The position numbers and the translations under genes are program-made. Under the pieces are notes generated by a model. The model was given only the letters and a program-made list of their open reading frames with translations. It ran no database searches and had not been told where the DNA came from. DNA of 9,420 nucleotides from Bacteroidota bacterium (GTDB lineage: Bacteria; Bacteroidota; Bacteroidia; B-17B0; Aurantibacillaceae), in assembly GCA_005800865.1 (NCBI GenBank), contig SYEI01000179.1, positions 1-9,420 of the forward strand, written 5' to 3'. Numbering within the stretch: the stretch's first letter is position 1; each line of letters starts with the position of its first letter. Below are positions 1 to 7,673 of this stretch, in pieces.

Positions 1-3000
1 TCTTTGTTGAATTTACAGAGCCAGAAAAAGTACAACCATTAAATAATAATCCTGGAGAAGTGGATGTTACGTTCCCGCCAATGGCTGATGCTGGTCCAAA
101 TTGTATATAGTTTGCTGCTAAACCAAGAGGTAAATTAACAGCCGCATTTCCAAGTAGAGTAAAACGAGGAAGTATTAGGTAGCCTGATGTAAATCCGCTT
201 CCTCCAACTAGTATTGTTTTTGTTGCAGCCATTGTTGCTGTAGAAATTGCAGATGCACAAAAATGAATTCCTACCGAGCTACCTGTTGAGTTTACATTAA
301 TGTTGCCATTGAATAAATTTCCTGCAGAGCTATAAGCTGGTAAAATTCTTTCGGAACCAGTGTTGGTAAATGTAACGTCTCCGTTAAATACATCTGGACT
401 TCCATTTCCTAATAATAAATAGCCAGCAGTGTTATTAATAAATGTAGATGTTGAATTAAAGGTGTTTCCGCCTGTCCATGCATCATTTGAATTCCCATTT
501 TTAGTAATAGAAACTACACCATTAAACGTAGATGAAATAACGTTATTAATGCGTTGTGCATCAACGGTTAAGTCTCCACCTATGGTTGAATTTGGACCAA
601 TATGTAAATAATTAGAACCAACTGGCAGTGTTAAATTGATTGGAGCGCTTCCTAATTGTGTAAAACGCTGCAACAATAAATATCCTGAAGTGTAACCAGA
701 ACCACCAATTTGAATGGTTTTGGTGGCTGCTAAGGTTGATGTGCTTAATCCACCAGGCCCGAAATTAATTCCGATAGAACTTCCAATGGAATTTACAGTA
801 ATGTTTCCATTATATAAATTACCAGGAGAATTATAACTTGGTTCAATATAACTTGATCCTGAATTTGTAAAAGTCACATCTCCATTAAAAACATCTGGGC
901 TAGTAACGCCTAATCTTAAAATGCCAGCTCCTGAATTTAAAATAGTTGTTGTTGATGCAAATGTATTACCACCGGTCCATTGATCGGTAGCGCCAGCATT
1001 TTTAGTAATATCTGTAGTGCCGTTAAAAGTAGTTGTAATAATATTATTAACGCTAGGAGCTACAGCTGTAAAATTTCCACCTATTGAAGTTAATGGCCCA
1101 AGCGTTAGATAGTTTGAACCAGTTGCTAAATTTAAATTTACGGCAGCGTTTCCAAGTTGAGTAAAGCGATTTAAAATTAAATATCCTCTGTCGTAAGTTC
1201 CTGTATTAATTGTTTTACCTGATGCTAAAGTAGCGGTTGCAACGGCGCTGTTTCCGCAAAAATGAATACCTGTTGAGCTACCAGTAGAATTAACCGTAAT
1301 GTTTCCATTAAACAAATTTCCAGCAGCAACCCATGCTGGTAAAATTCTTTCAGAACCACTATTATTAAATGTTACATCATTATTCCAAGTGTCAGGTAAT
1401 GACCAACCTAAACCAAAAAATCCAGCACCTGTATTTGAGATTGTAGTAACACCATTGAAAATATTTCCGCCTGGATTGCCATCATTAGATGCCCCAGTTT
1501 TTGTTGCATTAAATATTCCATTAAAAGTTGTAGAGGAAATATTATAGGTTGGACTTGTTGATACAACGTCACCACCAAATGTTGAAGCTCTGAAACTAAG
1601 TGAAGTATTTACTCCAGTTAAAGGCAAATTTACTGGAGCTGAACCTAATTGCGTAAAAGCTCCAAAGTATAAAAATCCTGCACTAAATCCTGCGCCACCA
1701 ACAGAGATCGTTTTTCCTGAAGCTAAGGTTGGTGTTCCTGTTCCATTAACATATCCTAAATAAATTCCTCCTGTCCCCGTTGATGTAACTGTAATGTCAT
1801 CGTTAAATAAATCATTACTGTTATAACCTAACATAAAGTAGTTATTGTTACTTTGTTGATTGATAGTTAACGTTGAATTAAAAATATTTTGATTTCCACT
1901 ATTATTGTTTGCGGTTCCTCCAGTTTTTGTAAATACAGTGGCTCCATTAAATGTACCACCTTGAATATATAAATCCGCAGCAGTAACGGTTAAAGCTCCA
2001 CCTATCACACATGGTCCTACTGGTCTAGTTACATAAAAAGCAGACGTCGTTCCTGTCATAGAAAGATTTATAGCTGCATTGCCTAATTGAGTAAAAGACC
2101 CTAAGTGTAAATATCCTGCGCTAAATCCTGCTCCTCCAATATTGAGTGTTTTTCCTGATGCTAAAGTTGGTGTTCCTGTTCCACCGTTATGACCTAAACG
2201 AATACCACCAATATTAGTGGATGTTACGGTGATATCATCATTAAATTGATCTGCTGAATTATAACCTAACATAAAATAACCTGTAGAACTTGTTTGGTTA
2301 ATCGTGCAAGTAGAGTTGAAAATATTTAAATTTCCATTATTGTGATTACTTGTTCCACCTGTTTTATTAAAGGTTGCTGCTCCATTATAGGTTCCTCCAT
2401 AAGGGGTAATGTCTGGCGCAGTCAGTGTAAAATTTCCAGCAAATACATTTCCGTTAAGTGTCACATTTGTGGTGCCAGTTGTTGTTAAGTTGATAGGGGT
2501 TGCATCCGCTTGTTGTATTCTATACAATTGAAGGTATCCTGAGTTGTAAGTTCCACTAGTAATAATACTTTTTGTTGCTGCTATATTAATAATTGGGAAA
2601 GTGCCTCCCCATCCTAAAGCAATGCCGCCAGCTGCTGTATTTGGTCCGCTTTGAGAAACATAAATATTACCATTAAATTGACTTGTACAATTATTTCCAA
2701 AAATAATTCGTCCGCCAGTTGTTGAAGTATTATTAGCATAAACATCTGCATTGTATGTATCTGCAGTACCATTGGCAAAGCCAGTGTATCCATTACTCGA
2801 ATTATTAACAGTTAATACTCCGTTATATACGTTTCCACCTGAAGACCATGTATTATTGATTGTTCCACCGATGTTGTAATTAACAGCAGCGGCAAATGTT
2901 GAAGTTTGAGCAGAGATAAGACCCGCATTAATTGTTAGTGATCCATTTATGGCAGAACCATAAATATTTACTCCACCAGTATTGCCAGGAGATAGAGATA

Positions 3001-3019
3001 ATGCTGTGGCATCATTTTG
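1..3019 (-). repeat. In-frame degenerate tandem repeats of 141-169 codons
   Basis: The conserved 'FTQLG.A..NL' block recurs with its Gln (or the aligned residue) at about residues 256, 425, 566, 712, 876, 1043 and 1210. This gives periods of 169, 141, 146, 164, 167 and 167 codons, all in frame. Two unit classes can be told apart. Long units (164-169) lie at both ends of the visible array. The three nearest the window edge carry an extra 'GSERILPA..AAGNLFNGNI' type segment followed by 'GIHFC' or 'GINFG'. Short units (141-146) in the middle carry 'YFMLGYNS.D.FNDDITVTST' and 'GTGTPTLASGKT'. The two short units are the most alike, also at the DNA level (around 1700-1860 and 2150-2280). The array continues beyond position 1. 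Confidence 0.88.
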
Positions 3020-3784
3020 AACAAAGTTATATAAGTTTAAAACTGCTCCAGAAAAAGTTCCGCAAGATAACGTAACACCAGTATTTAATGTAACTGTTCC
3101 AACTCTACCTATTTGTATTAAACCAGTACCTGCTGTATTATTAACGGTAACGTTAGCGTTAAATGTTACATTTCTTTGATATCCAATATACAATGCACCT
3201 GTATTTGAGGTGTTAAAAGTTGTGGCAGCGTTAAACGTTTCGTTTCTTCCTGCTACTCCGTTGGTTAATAATAAATAACCAGTTCCAGCATTCGTGATAG
3301 AAGTTACTCCGTTAAACACATTGTTTCCATTACATTGTGCATTTGCAGCACCATTTTTAGTTACAGTGACACTTCCATTGAATGTACTTCCATTAAAATA
3401 TACTTCTGTAACATTTGCGGTAATATTTGCACCAAAGGTTGTTCCTGCAAAAGTTAAAGATGTTGCAGTAGAATTAAATGTTCCATTATTACAGCTACCA
3501 CCATTACAAACAACTACACCTGTTGTGTTTAATGTAAAACCATTCAGGTTTAATACGCCTGTTGTGATAGTTAAATTAGTAAGAGTTGTATTACCAGTTA
3601 AAATACAGTTGTTTGCTCCAGTTACAATGGTTGCGTTATCTGCCGCACCTGGAATACCATTTGGCGTCCAATTGGTATTAGTTGTAAATGAAGTTGAAGT
3701 TGTTCCATTCCAAACGTAAGATGTTTGAGCGTTTAAGCAACTAATTGATAATGTAATAATTAGAAGTATAAATAGTTTTTTCAT
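1..3784 (-). CDS. Giant secreted Asn/Thr/Gly-rich repeat protein, adhesin-like (C-terminus outside window)
   Basis: The frame read from the ATG at 3784 has no stop in 1261 codons and leaves the window at position 1, so the gene is larger than what is seen. I checked every codon for stops. The N-terminus (MKKLFILLIITLSIS then CLNAQ) is a signal peptide with likely cleavage after A19. Next comes a 'VWNG...NW..NGIPG..D' opening, common at the front of Bacteroidota surface proteins. The rest is low-complexity, rich in N, T, G and S, with about twenty 'FNG'-like turns (FNGSVTVTKNG, FNGDVTFTN, FNDDITVTST) and seven copies of an 'F(S/T)xGYLxLxxFTQLGxAxxNL' block. This pattern suggests a beta-solenoid or passenger-like fibre. 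No enzyme motif is seen. Export through T9SS is an inference, because the C-terminus that would carry a sorting domain is missing. There is no Shine-Dalgarno sequence and no convincing promoter upstream. The exact function is unknown; adhesion or a surface layer is a guess. Confidence 0.93.
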   Translation of the reverse strand, partial: MKKLFILLIITLSISCLNAQTSYVWNGTTSTSFTTNTNWTPNGIPGAADNATIVTGANNCILTGNTTLTNLTITTGVLNLNGFTLNTTGVVVCNGGSCNNGTFNSTATSLTFAGTTFGANITANVTEVYFNGSTFNGSVTVTKNGAANAQCNGNNVFNGVTSITNAGTGYLLLTNGVAGRNETFNAATTFNTSNTGALYIGYQRNVTFNANVTVNNTAGTGLIQIGRVGTVTLNTGVTLSCGTFSGAVLNLYNFVQNDATALSLSPGNTGGVNIYGSAINGSLTINAGLISAQTSTFAAAVNYNIGGTINNTWSSGGNVYNGVLTVNNSSNGYTGFANGTADTYNADVYANNTSTTGGRIIFGNNCTSQFNGNIYVSQSGPNTAAGGIALGWGGTFPIINIAATKSIITSGTYNSGYLQLYRIQQADATPINLTTTGTTNVTLNGNVFAGNFTLTAPDITPYGGTYNGAATFNKTGGTSNHNNGNLNIFNSTCTINQTSSTGYFMLGYNSADQFNDDITVTSTNIGGIRLGHNGGTGTPTLASGKTLNIGGAGFSAGYLHLGSFTQLGNAAINLSMTGTTSAFYVTRPVGPCVIGGALTVTAADLYIQGGTFNGATVFTKTGGTANNNSGNQNIFNSTLTINQQSNNNYFMLGYNSNDLFNDDITVTSTGTGGIYLGYVNGTGTPTLASGKTISVGGAGFSAGFLYFGAFTQLGSAPVNLPLTGVNTSLSFRASTFGGDVVSTSPTYNISSTTFNGIFNATKTGASNDGNPGGNIFNGVTTISNTGAGFFGLGWSLPDTWNNDVTFNNSGSERILPAWVAAGNLFNGNITVNSTGSSTGIHFCGNSAVATATLASGKTINTGTYDRGYLILNRFTQLGNAAVNLNLATGSNYLTLGPLTSIGGNFTAVAPSVNNIITTTFNGTTDITKNAGATDQWTGGNTFASTTTILNSGAGILRLGVTSPDVFNGDVTFTNSGSSYIEPSYNSPGNLYNGNITVNSIGSSIGINFGPGGLSTSTLAATKTIQIGGSGYTSGYLLLQRFTQLGSAPINLTLPVGSNYLHIGPNSTIGGDLTVDAQRINNVISSTFNGVVSITKNGNSNDAWTGGNTFNSTSTFINNTAGYLLLGNGSPDVFNGDVTFTNTGSERILPAYSSAGNLFNGNINVNSTGSSVGIHFCASAISTATMAATKTILVGGSGFTSGYLILPRFTLLGNAAVNLPLGLAANYIQFGPASAIGGNVTSTSPGLLFNGCTFSGSVNSTK

Positions 3785-3907
3785 AAAATAATATTTCTAC
3801 TTAAAAATAGAGAATTTTACTTACATGTGTAAGAAAATTAGATAAAATGTTTATATCTATTCTTGTTTTAACAAATGGCCAATGTTTGAATTTTGTTATT
3901 TGTTGAA

Positions 3908-3924
3908 AACCATAGAATATGGTT
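3908..3924. repeat. Short perfect inverted repeat in the helicase-repeat protein spacer
   Basis: AACCATA and TATGGTT form 7-bp perfect arms around a 3-nt loop (GAA). On the minus strand it precedes a short T run and lies about 125 bp upstream of the giant repeat gene. It could be a weak second terminator for the helicase transcript, an operator for the repeat gene, or chance in AT-rich DNA. The remainder of the 3785-3959 spacer shows no gene and no consensus -7 box; the closest is TAATTTTC on the minus strand, with no properly spaced TTG. Confidence 0.3.
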
Positions 3925-3959
3925 AAAAACCTTAGTGAATTTGAAATAGTAGAGAAATG

Positions 3960-3990
3960 AAAAAAGATTGCTGAACTAGCAATCTTTTTT
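3960..3990 (-). terminator. Rho-independent terminator after the helicase gene
   Basis: AAAAAAGATTGCT and AGCAATCTTTTTT are perfect 13-bp complementary arms around a 5-nt loop (GAACT). Read on the minus strand, the stem ends in a run of T, starting 23 bp past the helicase stop codon. The arms end in A and T runs on both strands, so it could work in either direction, but no plus-strand gene leads into it. It should separate the helicase transcript from the giant repeat gene downstream on the same strand. Confidence 0.85.
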
Positions 3991-4013
3991 AAGAATTTTA
4001 TTTTAATTGGTTT

Positions 4014-5345
4014 TTAAAAAGGTCGAGTTCTTGCTTTTTTCTCAGCAATTCTTCTCAAGTTTTCTTGTCGGCGTTTACCGCCTAAGTTCACCTTTTTGTT
4101 TTTATCTTTTTTCTCGTGGAAAGCTCCAGTTGGTGTGATGTGTTTTGGTATCTTTTTTAAAGATTTATCTCTAGTAACAGGTTTCTCATCTTGCGTTAAG
4201 TTTTCTGATATTTCAACTGCTTCAGGCATATCTAAGATCTCTAATTTTTTCTTCATCAGAGTTTCAATTTCCTTTTGCATTGGCAAATTCAGTTTAGTGA
4301 TAAAACTAATGGCTATACCTGTTTTATCAGCACGACCTGTTCTACCAATACGATGAATGTATGCACTAGCTTCTTTAGATGGCATATCAAAATTGATCAC
4401 GTGTGTTACATCTTTTAAATCTAAACCACGAGCAATCACATCCGTTGCAATTAATAAACGATGCGTTCCTTCATCAAATTTCTTTACTGCATTAAAACGT
4501 TGTGGTTGCGATTTGTTAGAGTGAATTACGCCAATATCTTCCGCAAATTCTCCTTCTAGTTCTTTGTAAATATCATCTGCTATTTTTTTGTTCTTTACAA
4601 ACAATAATACTTTCGTGAAGTTTTTTTCTGTTTGTAATAAGTACTCTAATAAATTTACTTTGGTATAAAAATTAGGAACATGATAGGCTTGTTGAATAAT
4701 TTTTTCTAATGGCGTTCCTCTGCTGATTAATTCAATGTATTCGGGTTTGTAAAAATAATTATCAATCATCATTTCTACATCTTCATTTAAAGTAGCCGAA
4801 AACATTAAGTTTTGACGCTTTTCAGGAAGAATATCTAAAATCTTAATTAATTGAGAACGGAAACCTAAATTCAACATTTCATCTACTTCATCAATCACTA
4901 ATTTTTGAATGCTATTAAATTGTAAAGTTCTACTTAAGGTCAAATCAATTAAACGACCAGGAGTCGCTACTAAAATATCAACACCATCATATACTTTTTG
5001 TTTTTGAATGTTGATGTTTCCACCTCCATAAACACCTACACATCTTGCTTGCATGTAGGCAGCCAATTTAGCAACTTCATCAACTACCTGCACAACTAAT
5101 TCGCGAGTAGGAACAACAATTAATACGCGCGGTTGACGTTGTTCTGAAAACGTTAATTGACGCAAAATTGGCAATAAATACGCAAAGGTTTTTCCTGTAC
5201 CTGTTTGAGCTATACCCACAGCATCTTTACCAGACATGATTACTGGGAATGCTTTTTCCTGAATAGGTGTTGGGTTGTCAAAACCTATATCGCTTAAAGC
5301 GTTTAGTAATGGTTTAGTAAGGTTAAGGTCTTTAAACGTAATCAT
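4014..5345 (-). CDS. DEAD-box ATP-dependent RNA helicase with a DEVD motif II
   Basis: This 443-residue protein has the full superfamily 2 set: Q motif (F22, PTPIQ 25-29), motif I AQTGTGKT (46-53), Ia PTREL (79-83), Ib TPGR (128-131), II (152-155), III SAT (183-185), V ATDVIARGLD (300-309) and VI HRIGRTGR (331-338). The two RecA-like domains cover roughly 1-210 and 220-370. They are followed by a linker and a very basic tail (about 412-443, rich in K and R, ending RTRPF) that probably binds RNA. Proteins of this family unwind short RNA duplexes in ribosome assembly or mRNA turnover; the substrate cannot be read from the sequence. Motif II reads DEVD rather than DEAD; the acidic residues that coordinate Mg-ATP are kept. 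The ATG at 5345 is 17 bp from a consensus -7 box. The gene has its own promoter and terminator, so it is probably monocistronic. Confidence 0.96.
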   Translation of the reverse strand: MITFKDLNLTKPLLNALSDIGFDNPTPIQEKAFPVIMSGKDAVGIAQTGTGKTFAYLLPILRQLTFSEQRQPRVLIVVPTRELVVQVVDEVAKLAAYMQARCVGVYGGGNINIQKQKVYDGVDILVATPGRLIDLTLSRTLQFNSIQKLVIDEVDEMLNLGFRSQLIKILDILPEKRQNLMFSATLNEDVEMMIDNYFYKPEYIELISRGTPLEKIIQQAYHVPNFYTKVNLLEYLLQTEKNFTKVLLFVKNKKIADDIYKELEGEFAEDIGVIHSNKSQPQRFNAVKKFDEGTHRLLIATDVIARGLDLKDVTHVINFDMPSKEASAYIHRIGRTGRADKTGIAISFITKLNLPMQKEIETLMKKKLEILDMPEAVEISENLTQDEKPVTRDKSLKKIPKHITPTGAFHEKKDKNKKVNLGGKRRQENLRRIAEKKARTRPF

Positions 5346-5361
5346 TGCATTATAATTTTGG

Positions 5362-5369
5362 CAAAGATA
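5362..5369 (-). promoter_or_regulatory. Bacteroidota -7 promoter box for the helicase gene
   Basis: On the minus strand this reads TATCTTTG, an exact match to the Bacteroidota consensus TAnnTTTG, placed so that transcription would start about 10 nt before the ATG at 5345. A -33 TTG at the usual distance is not clear (TTC or TTT lie there). The short, T/A-rich leader without a Shine-Dalgarno sequence is usual for this phylum. Confidence 0.72.
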
Positions 5370-5404
5370 CGTTATTTTTAGTTGATAAATAGGAACACGA
5401 ATAG

Positions 5405-5433
5405 CGCGGATTTAGCAGATTTTCGCGGATTTC
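5405..5433. repeat. Short direct-repeat element (CGCGGATTT units)
   Basis: CGCGGATTT occurs at 5405-5413 and 5424-5432, with the variant GCAGATTT at 5415-5422 between them, giving three units spaced about 9-10 bp. It lies between the DUF3820 stop and the helicase promoter. From memory, similar 'CGCGGATTT/GCAGATTT' runs are dispersed in the intergenic regions of many Bacteroidota genomes; that was not searched here. It is GC-richer than its surroundings, which suggests a dispersed repeat, although a binding site upstream of the helicase promoter is possible. Confidence 0.6.
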
Positions 5434-5451
5434 TTATAAATTGATATACAA

Positions 5452-5667
5452 TTACAGCTTCCTTAAAGGATCTAGTAAATACTCCAATCCATTAGATTTT
5501 ATCTCATATATAGTTGCTAGCATCATTCCTAATTTACCATCAGGAAAGCCTTTGCGCTGAAACCATTCTAAATACGAAACAGGAAGGTTTGCTAAAACAG
5601 TGCCTTTATATCTGCCAAATGGCATTTTAAATTTCACTAATTCTAATAATACTTCGGAGTTATTCAT
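5452..5667 (-). CDS. DUF3820 family small protein
   Basis: This 71-residue protein has the full signature of the DUF3820 family (Pfam also names it QSregVF_b, putative quorum-sensing-regulated virulence factor). The visible parts are 'MPFGRYKGTVLANLP' (15-29), 'YLEWFQRKGFPDGKLG' (32-47), 'YEIKSNGLEYLL' (54-65) and a closing 'PLRKL'. The length is normal for the family, which is a single small fold without a known catalytic site; the virulence label comes from a Pseudomonas member and should not be carried over. There is no signal peptide or membrane segment, so it is cytoplasmic. The gene starts at an ATG just after the 148-bp inverted-repeat element and ends 106 bp before the helicase. No clear promoter of its own is seen, so it may be read through from lepB. 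Confidence 0.88.
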   Translation of the reverse strand: MNNSEVLLELVKFKMPFGRYKGTVLANLPVSYLEWFQRKGFPDGKLGMMLATIYEIKSNGLEYLLDPLRKL

Positions 5668-5678
5668 AACGTTTTATT

Positions 5679-5826
5679 TAACCACATAGGCACATAGTTT
5701 TGGTTAATTGATAGATCAGCAAAGAAGCTACGCTTTTAAGATAGCTGCCTATGTTAAAAAACGTGTTTTCTATCTGCTACTATTATTAATACTTTTTATT
5801 GGATTTTCTATGTTTCTATGTGGCTA
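5679..5826. repeat. 148-bp element with imperfect terminal inverted repeats (MITE-like)
   Basis: The left end TAACCACATAGGCACATAG (5679-5697) and the reverse complement of the right end, TAGCCACATAGAAACATAG (5808-5826), match at 16 of 19 positions. A further partial copy of the motif (GCCTATGTT) lies inside at about 5748-5756, as does an AGCTA/TAGCT dyad. There is no ORF inside. The right end contributes the TAG stop codon of lepB, and the left end is 12 bp from the DUF3820 start. The structure fits a non-autonomous, miniature inverted-repeat type element or a dispersed intergenic repeat. I saw no target-site duplication. Confidence 0.62.
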
Positions 5827-7614
5827 TTTTTTTGTTGATTTTCCGAAAATGATTAACCTCAAATAGTCTCCAAAAGAATAATTTTTTCTTCTTTTATCAA
5901 TAAAATTATATCCAAAAATTAAAATAACAATAATTGCTACAGGTATTTTCCATGATACTAAACCATCTTGTCCAACATAACACATAAAACGTTCCCAACG
6001 GAATTTACCTTCTTTAGAGTTCTTAGTTAAAGAACCTACAATTGAATTACCACTTATCGGATTGTTTTTAGGATCTTTCATACTAAACCATACAAATACA
6101 GGGCGCCCAACCACATGGTCAAAAGGCACTACACCCCAACTACGACTATCTGCTGAATTGTGACGGTTATCTCCCATCATCCAATAATAATCTTGTTTAA
6201 ATGTATAAGATGTAATTGGTTTCCCATCATATAATACTTGAGCACCTGATGTTGTTATTTGATGAATACCGTTATCATAAGTACTCAACATTTTTTCATA
6301 AATACATAAGTTATTTGTATCAATGCTAACCGTCATCCCTTCTTTAGGAAGTGTTATTGGCCCAAAGTTATCGTTATTCCATGGGAATTTTGGATTGTGA
6401 GGGAAAATGCTTGAACTATATTCTCCTTTTGGATCAATTTGTTTTTTTACTTTGATAACTCCTGGCGTATTTTTAATTTTTTCAGCAACATCAATTGGCA
6501 TATTCATTAGATATACAGAAGTATCTTGTCTTAAATCTTTAATGTATGCTTCAGTTACATAAATATCAAAATTGTCTAAGAACTCTGCATTCATTACATA
6601 ACCTTGATTGCCAGTTTGAGGATCTGCTTCAATTGTATGTAAAGGAAAAGATTTTGTTGTGACTTCATAAAAATGTTGCGCATGTTCTGGCATGGCTTGT
6701 TTTTTATCATTGATGTATAATTCACCATCTTTAATTTCTAATTTATCGCCAGCAATTCCAACACAGCGTTTTACATAGTGTTCGCGCTTATCAACTGGGC
6801 GGCCAACTTTTTTTCCGTTTTTTATAATCATGCCACCTAAGTCAACTTTAAAGTTTGGATTATTCATGTTGGTGTATCCAAATCTTCTTACCATTTCGTA
6901 ATAACTAGTGTATTGCTGAGTACCAATAGTAACAGTATCTCCATCAGGATAGTTAAACACCACGATTTCTCCATTTTTTGGTTTTGAGTAACCAGGTAAA
7001 CGCATGTATGGTAATTTTAACCACTCTAAATACGATTGAGTTCCTGTTGTAAAAGGTAAAGTGTGATGTGCAAATGGAAAAGCCATTGGTGTTTGCGGAA
7101 CTTTAGCGCCATAACACACTTTATTAACGAATAAAAAATCACCCACCATTAACGATTTTTCTAATGATGAAGTAGGAATCGTAAATGCTTCAAAGAAAAA
7201 TCCACGAATAATAGAAGCAGCTACAACTGCAAAGATGATAGGGTCCGCCCAATTTTTAATAAAAGAGGATTCAGATTTGATATCACTTACACCAAAAAAT
7301 TTAATGTCTTTATTAAAACCTAAATAAGCAAAATATAAATAGGGCATTAAAGCGGCAACAATTAAATCGTTATTCATGCGTTTTTTAAAAGCGCGCGCTA
7401 AATGAAAACCATATACACCATACATAATTAAATTTACACCAGGTACAATCATAATTAATCCCCACCATTTTGGGCGATTAATGATGCCGCCTACTAACCA
7501 AAAATTGTAAACTGGAATTAATGCCTTCCATGCTGGTAATCCTGCTTTTTCAAAAATTTTATATAAGCCTGCAAATGAAATTAAAACGAGTATTAAAAAA
7601 ATAATGTTGCCCAT
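5824..7614 (-). CDS. lepB: Signal peptidase I, long Bacteroidota type
   Basis: This membrane-bound serine protease of the Ser/Lys type removes signal peptides from Sec-exported proteins. The 596-residue chain starts with hydrophobic segments (about 1-18, 50-68 and 84-100) containing 'FEKAGLPAWKALIPVYN' (21-37), the DUF5684-like front module of Bacteroidota homologues. Another membrane segment follows (about 124-140), leading directly into the catalytic box 'IPTSSLEKSLMVGD' (146-159), with S150 the likely nucleophile followed by Leu rather than the usual Met. K282 in 'YVKRCVGIAGD' is the general base, and 'GDNRHNSADSR' (481-491) is the third conserved box. Between K282 and that box lies an insertion of nearly 200 residues, which makes the protein far longer than E. 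coli LepB (about 324). A last membrane segment is at about 554-571. It follows dapB on the same strand with a 115-bp gap that holds a palindromic repeat. Its TAG stop lies within the end of an inverted-repeat element. Confidence 0.96.
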   Translation of the reverse strand: MGNIIFLILVLISFAGLYKIFEKAGLPAWKALIPVYNFWLVGGIINRPKWWGLIMIVPGVNLIMYGVYGFHLARAFKKRMNNDLIVAALMPYLYFAYLGFNKDIKFFGVSDIKSESSFIKNWADPIIFAVVAASIIRGFFFEAFTIPTSSLEKSLMVGDFLFVNKVCYGAKVPQTPMAFPFAHHTLPFTTGTQSYLEWLKLPYMRLPGYSKPKNGEIVVFNYPDGDTVTIGTQQYTSYYEMVRRFGYTNMNNPNFKVDLGGMIIKNGKKVGRPVDKREHYVKRCVGIAGDKLEIKDGELYINDKKQAMPEHAQHFYEVTTKSFPLHTIEADPQTGNQGYVMNAEFLDNFDIYVTEAYIKDLRQDTSVYLMNMPIDVAEKIKNTPGVIKVKKQIDPKGEYSSSIFPHNPKFPWNNDNFGPITLPKEGMTVSIDTNNLCIYEKMLSTYDNGIHQITTSGAQVLYDGKPITSYTFKQDYYWMMGDNRHNSADSRSWGVVPFDHVVGRPVFVWFSMKDPKNNPISGNSIVGSLTKNSKEGKFRWERFMCYVGQDGLVSWKIPVAIIVILIFGYNFIDKRRKNYSFGDYLRLIIFGKSTKK

Positions 7615-7673
7615 GCTTTATTGTTTGATGTTTTGTTGTTTCTTGTTTGAAAATAATAAATTGTTTTTTTTGT

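Noticed and set aside
429..611. Plus-strand 60-codon ORF
   Set aside because: It is antisense to the giant repeat gene, whose frame is fully open with a coherent repeat structure.
1299..1547. Plus-strand 82-codon ORF
   Set aside because: Shadow of the repeat gene; its Pro/Leu/Val-rich composition is just the complement of Gly/Asn/Thr codons.
1..3019. Possible CRISPR or non-coding repeat array
   Set aside because: The repeats are hundreds of bases long, degenerate and always in frame, with protein-level conservation, so they are coding repeats.
3294..3719. Plus-strand 141-codon ORF
   Set aside because: Antisense shadow of the N-terminal part of the repeat protein; no recognisable domain or start context.
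3733..3784. Lipoprotein signal (Cys at residue 16) on the giant repeat protein
   Set aside because: The residues before the Cys are S-I-S, with no Leu/Val/Ile at -3, and a good type I cleavage site follows at NA|QT.
3785..3900. Promoter for the giant repeat gene at TAATTTTC
   Set aside because: The box lacks the final G of TAnnTTTG and has no TTG at a suitable distance, so I did not annotate it.
4096..4356. Plus-strand 86-codon ORF
   Set aside because: Antisense to the helicase C-terminal region, which has clear motifs.
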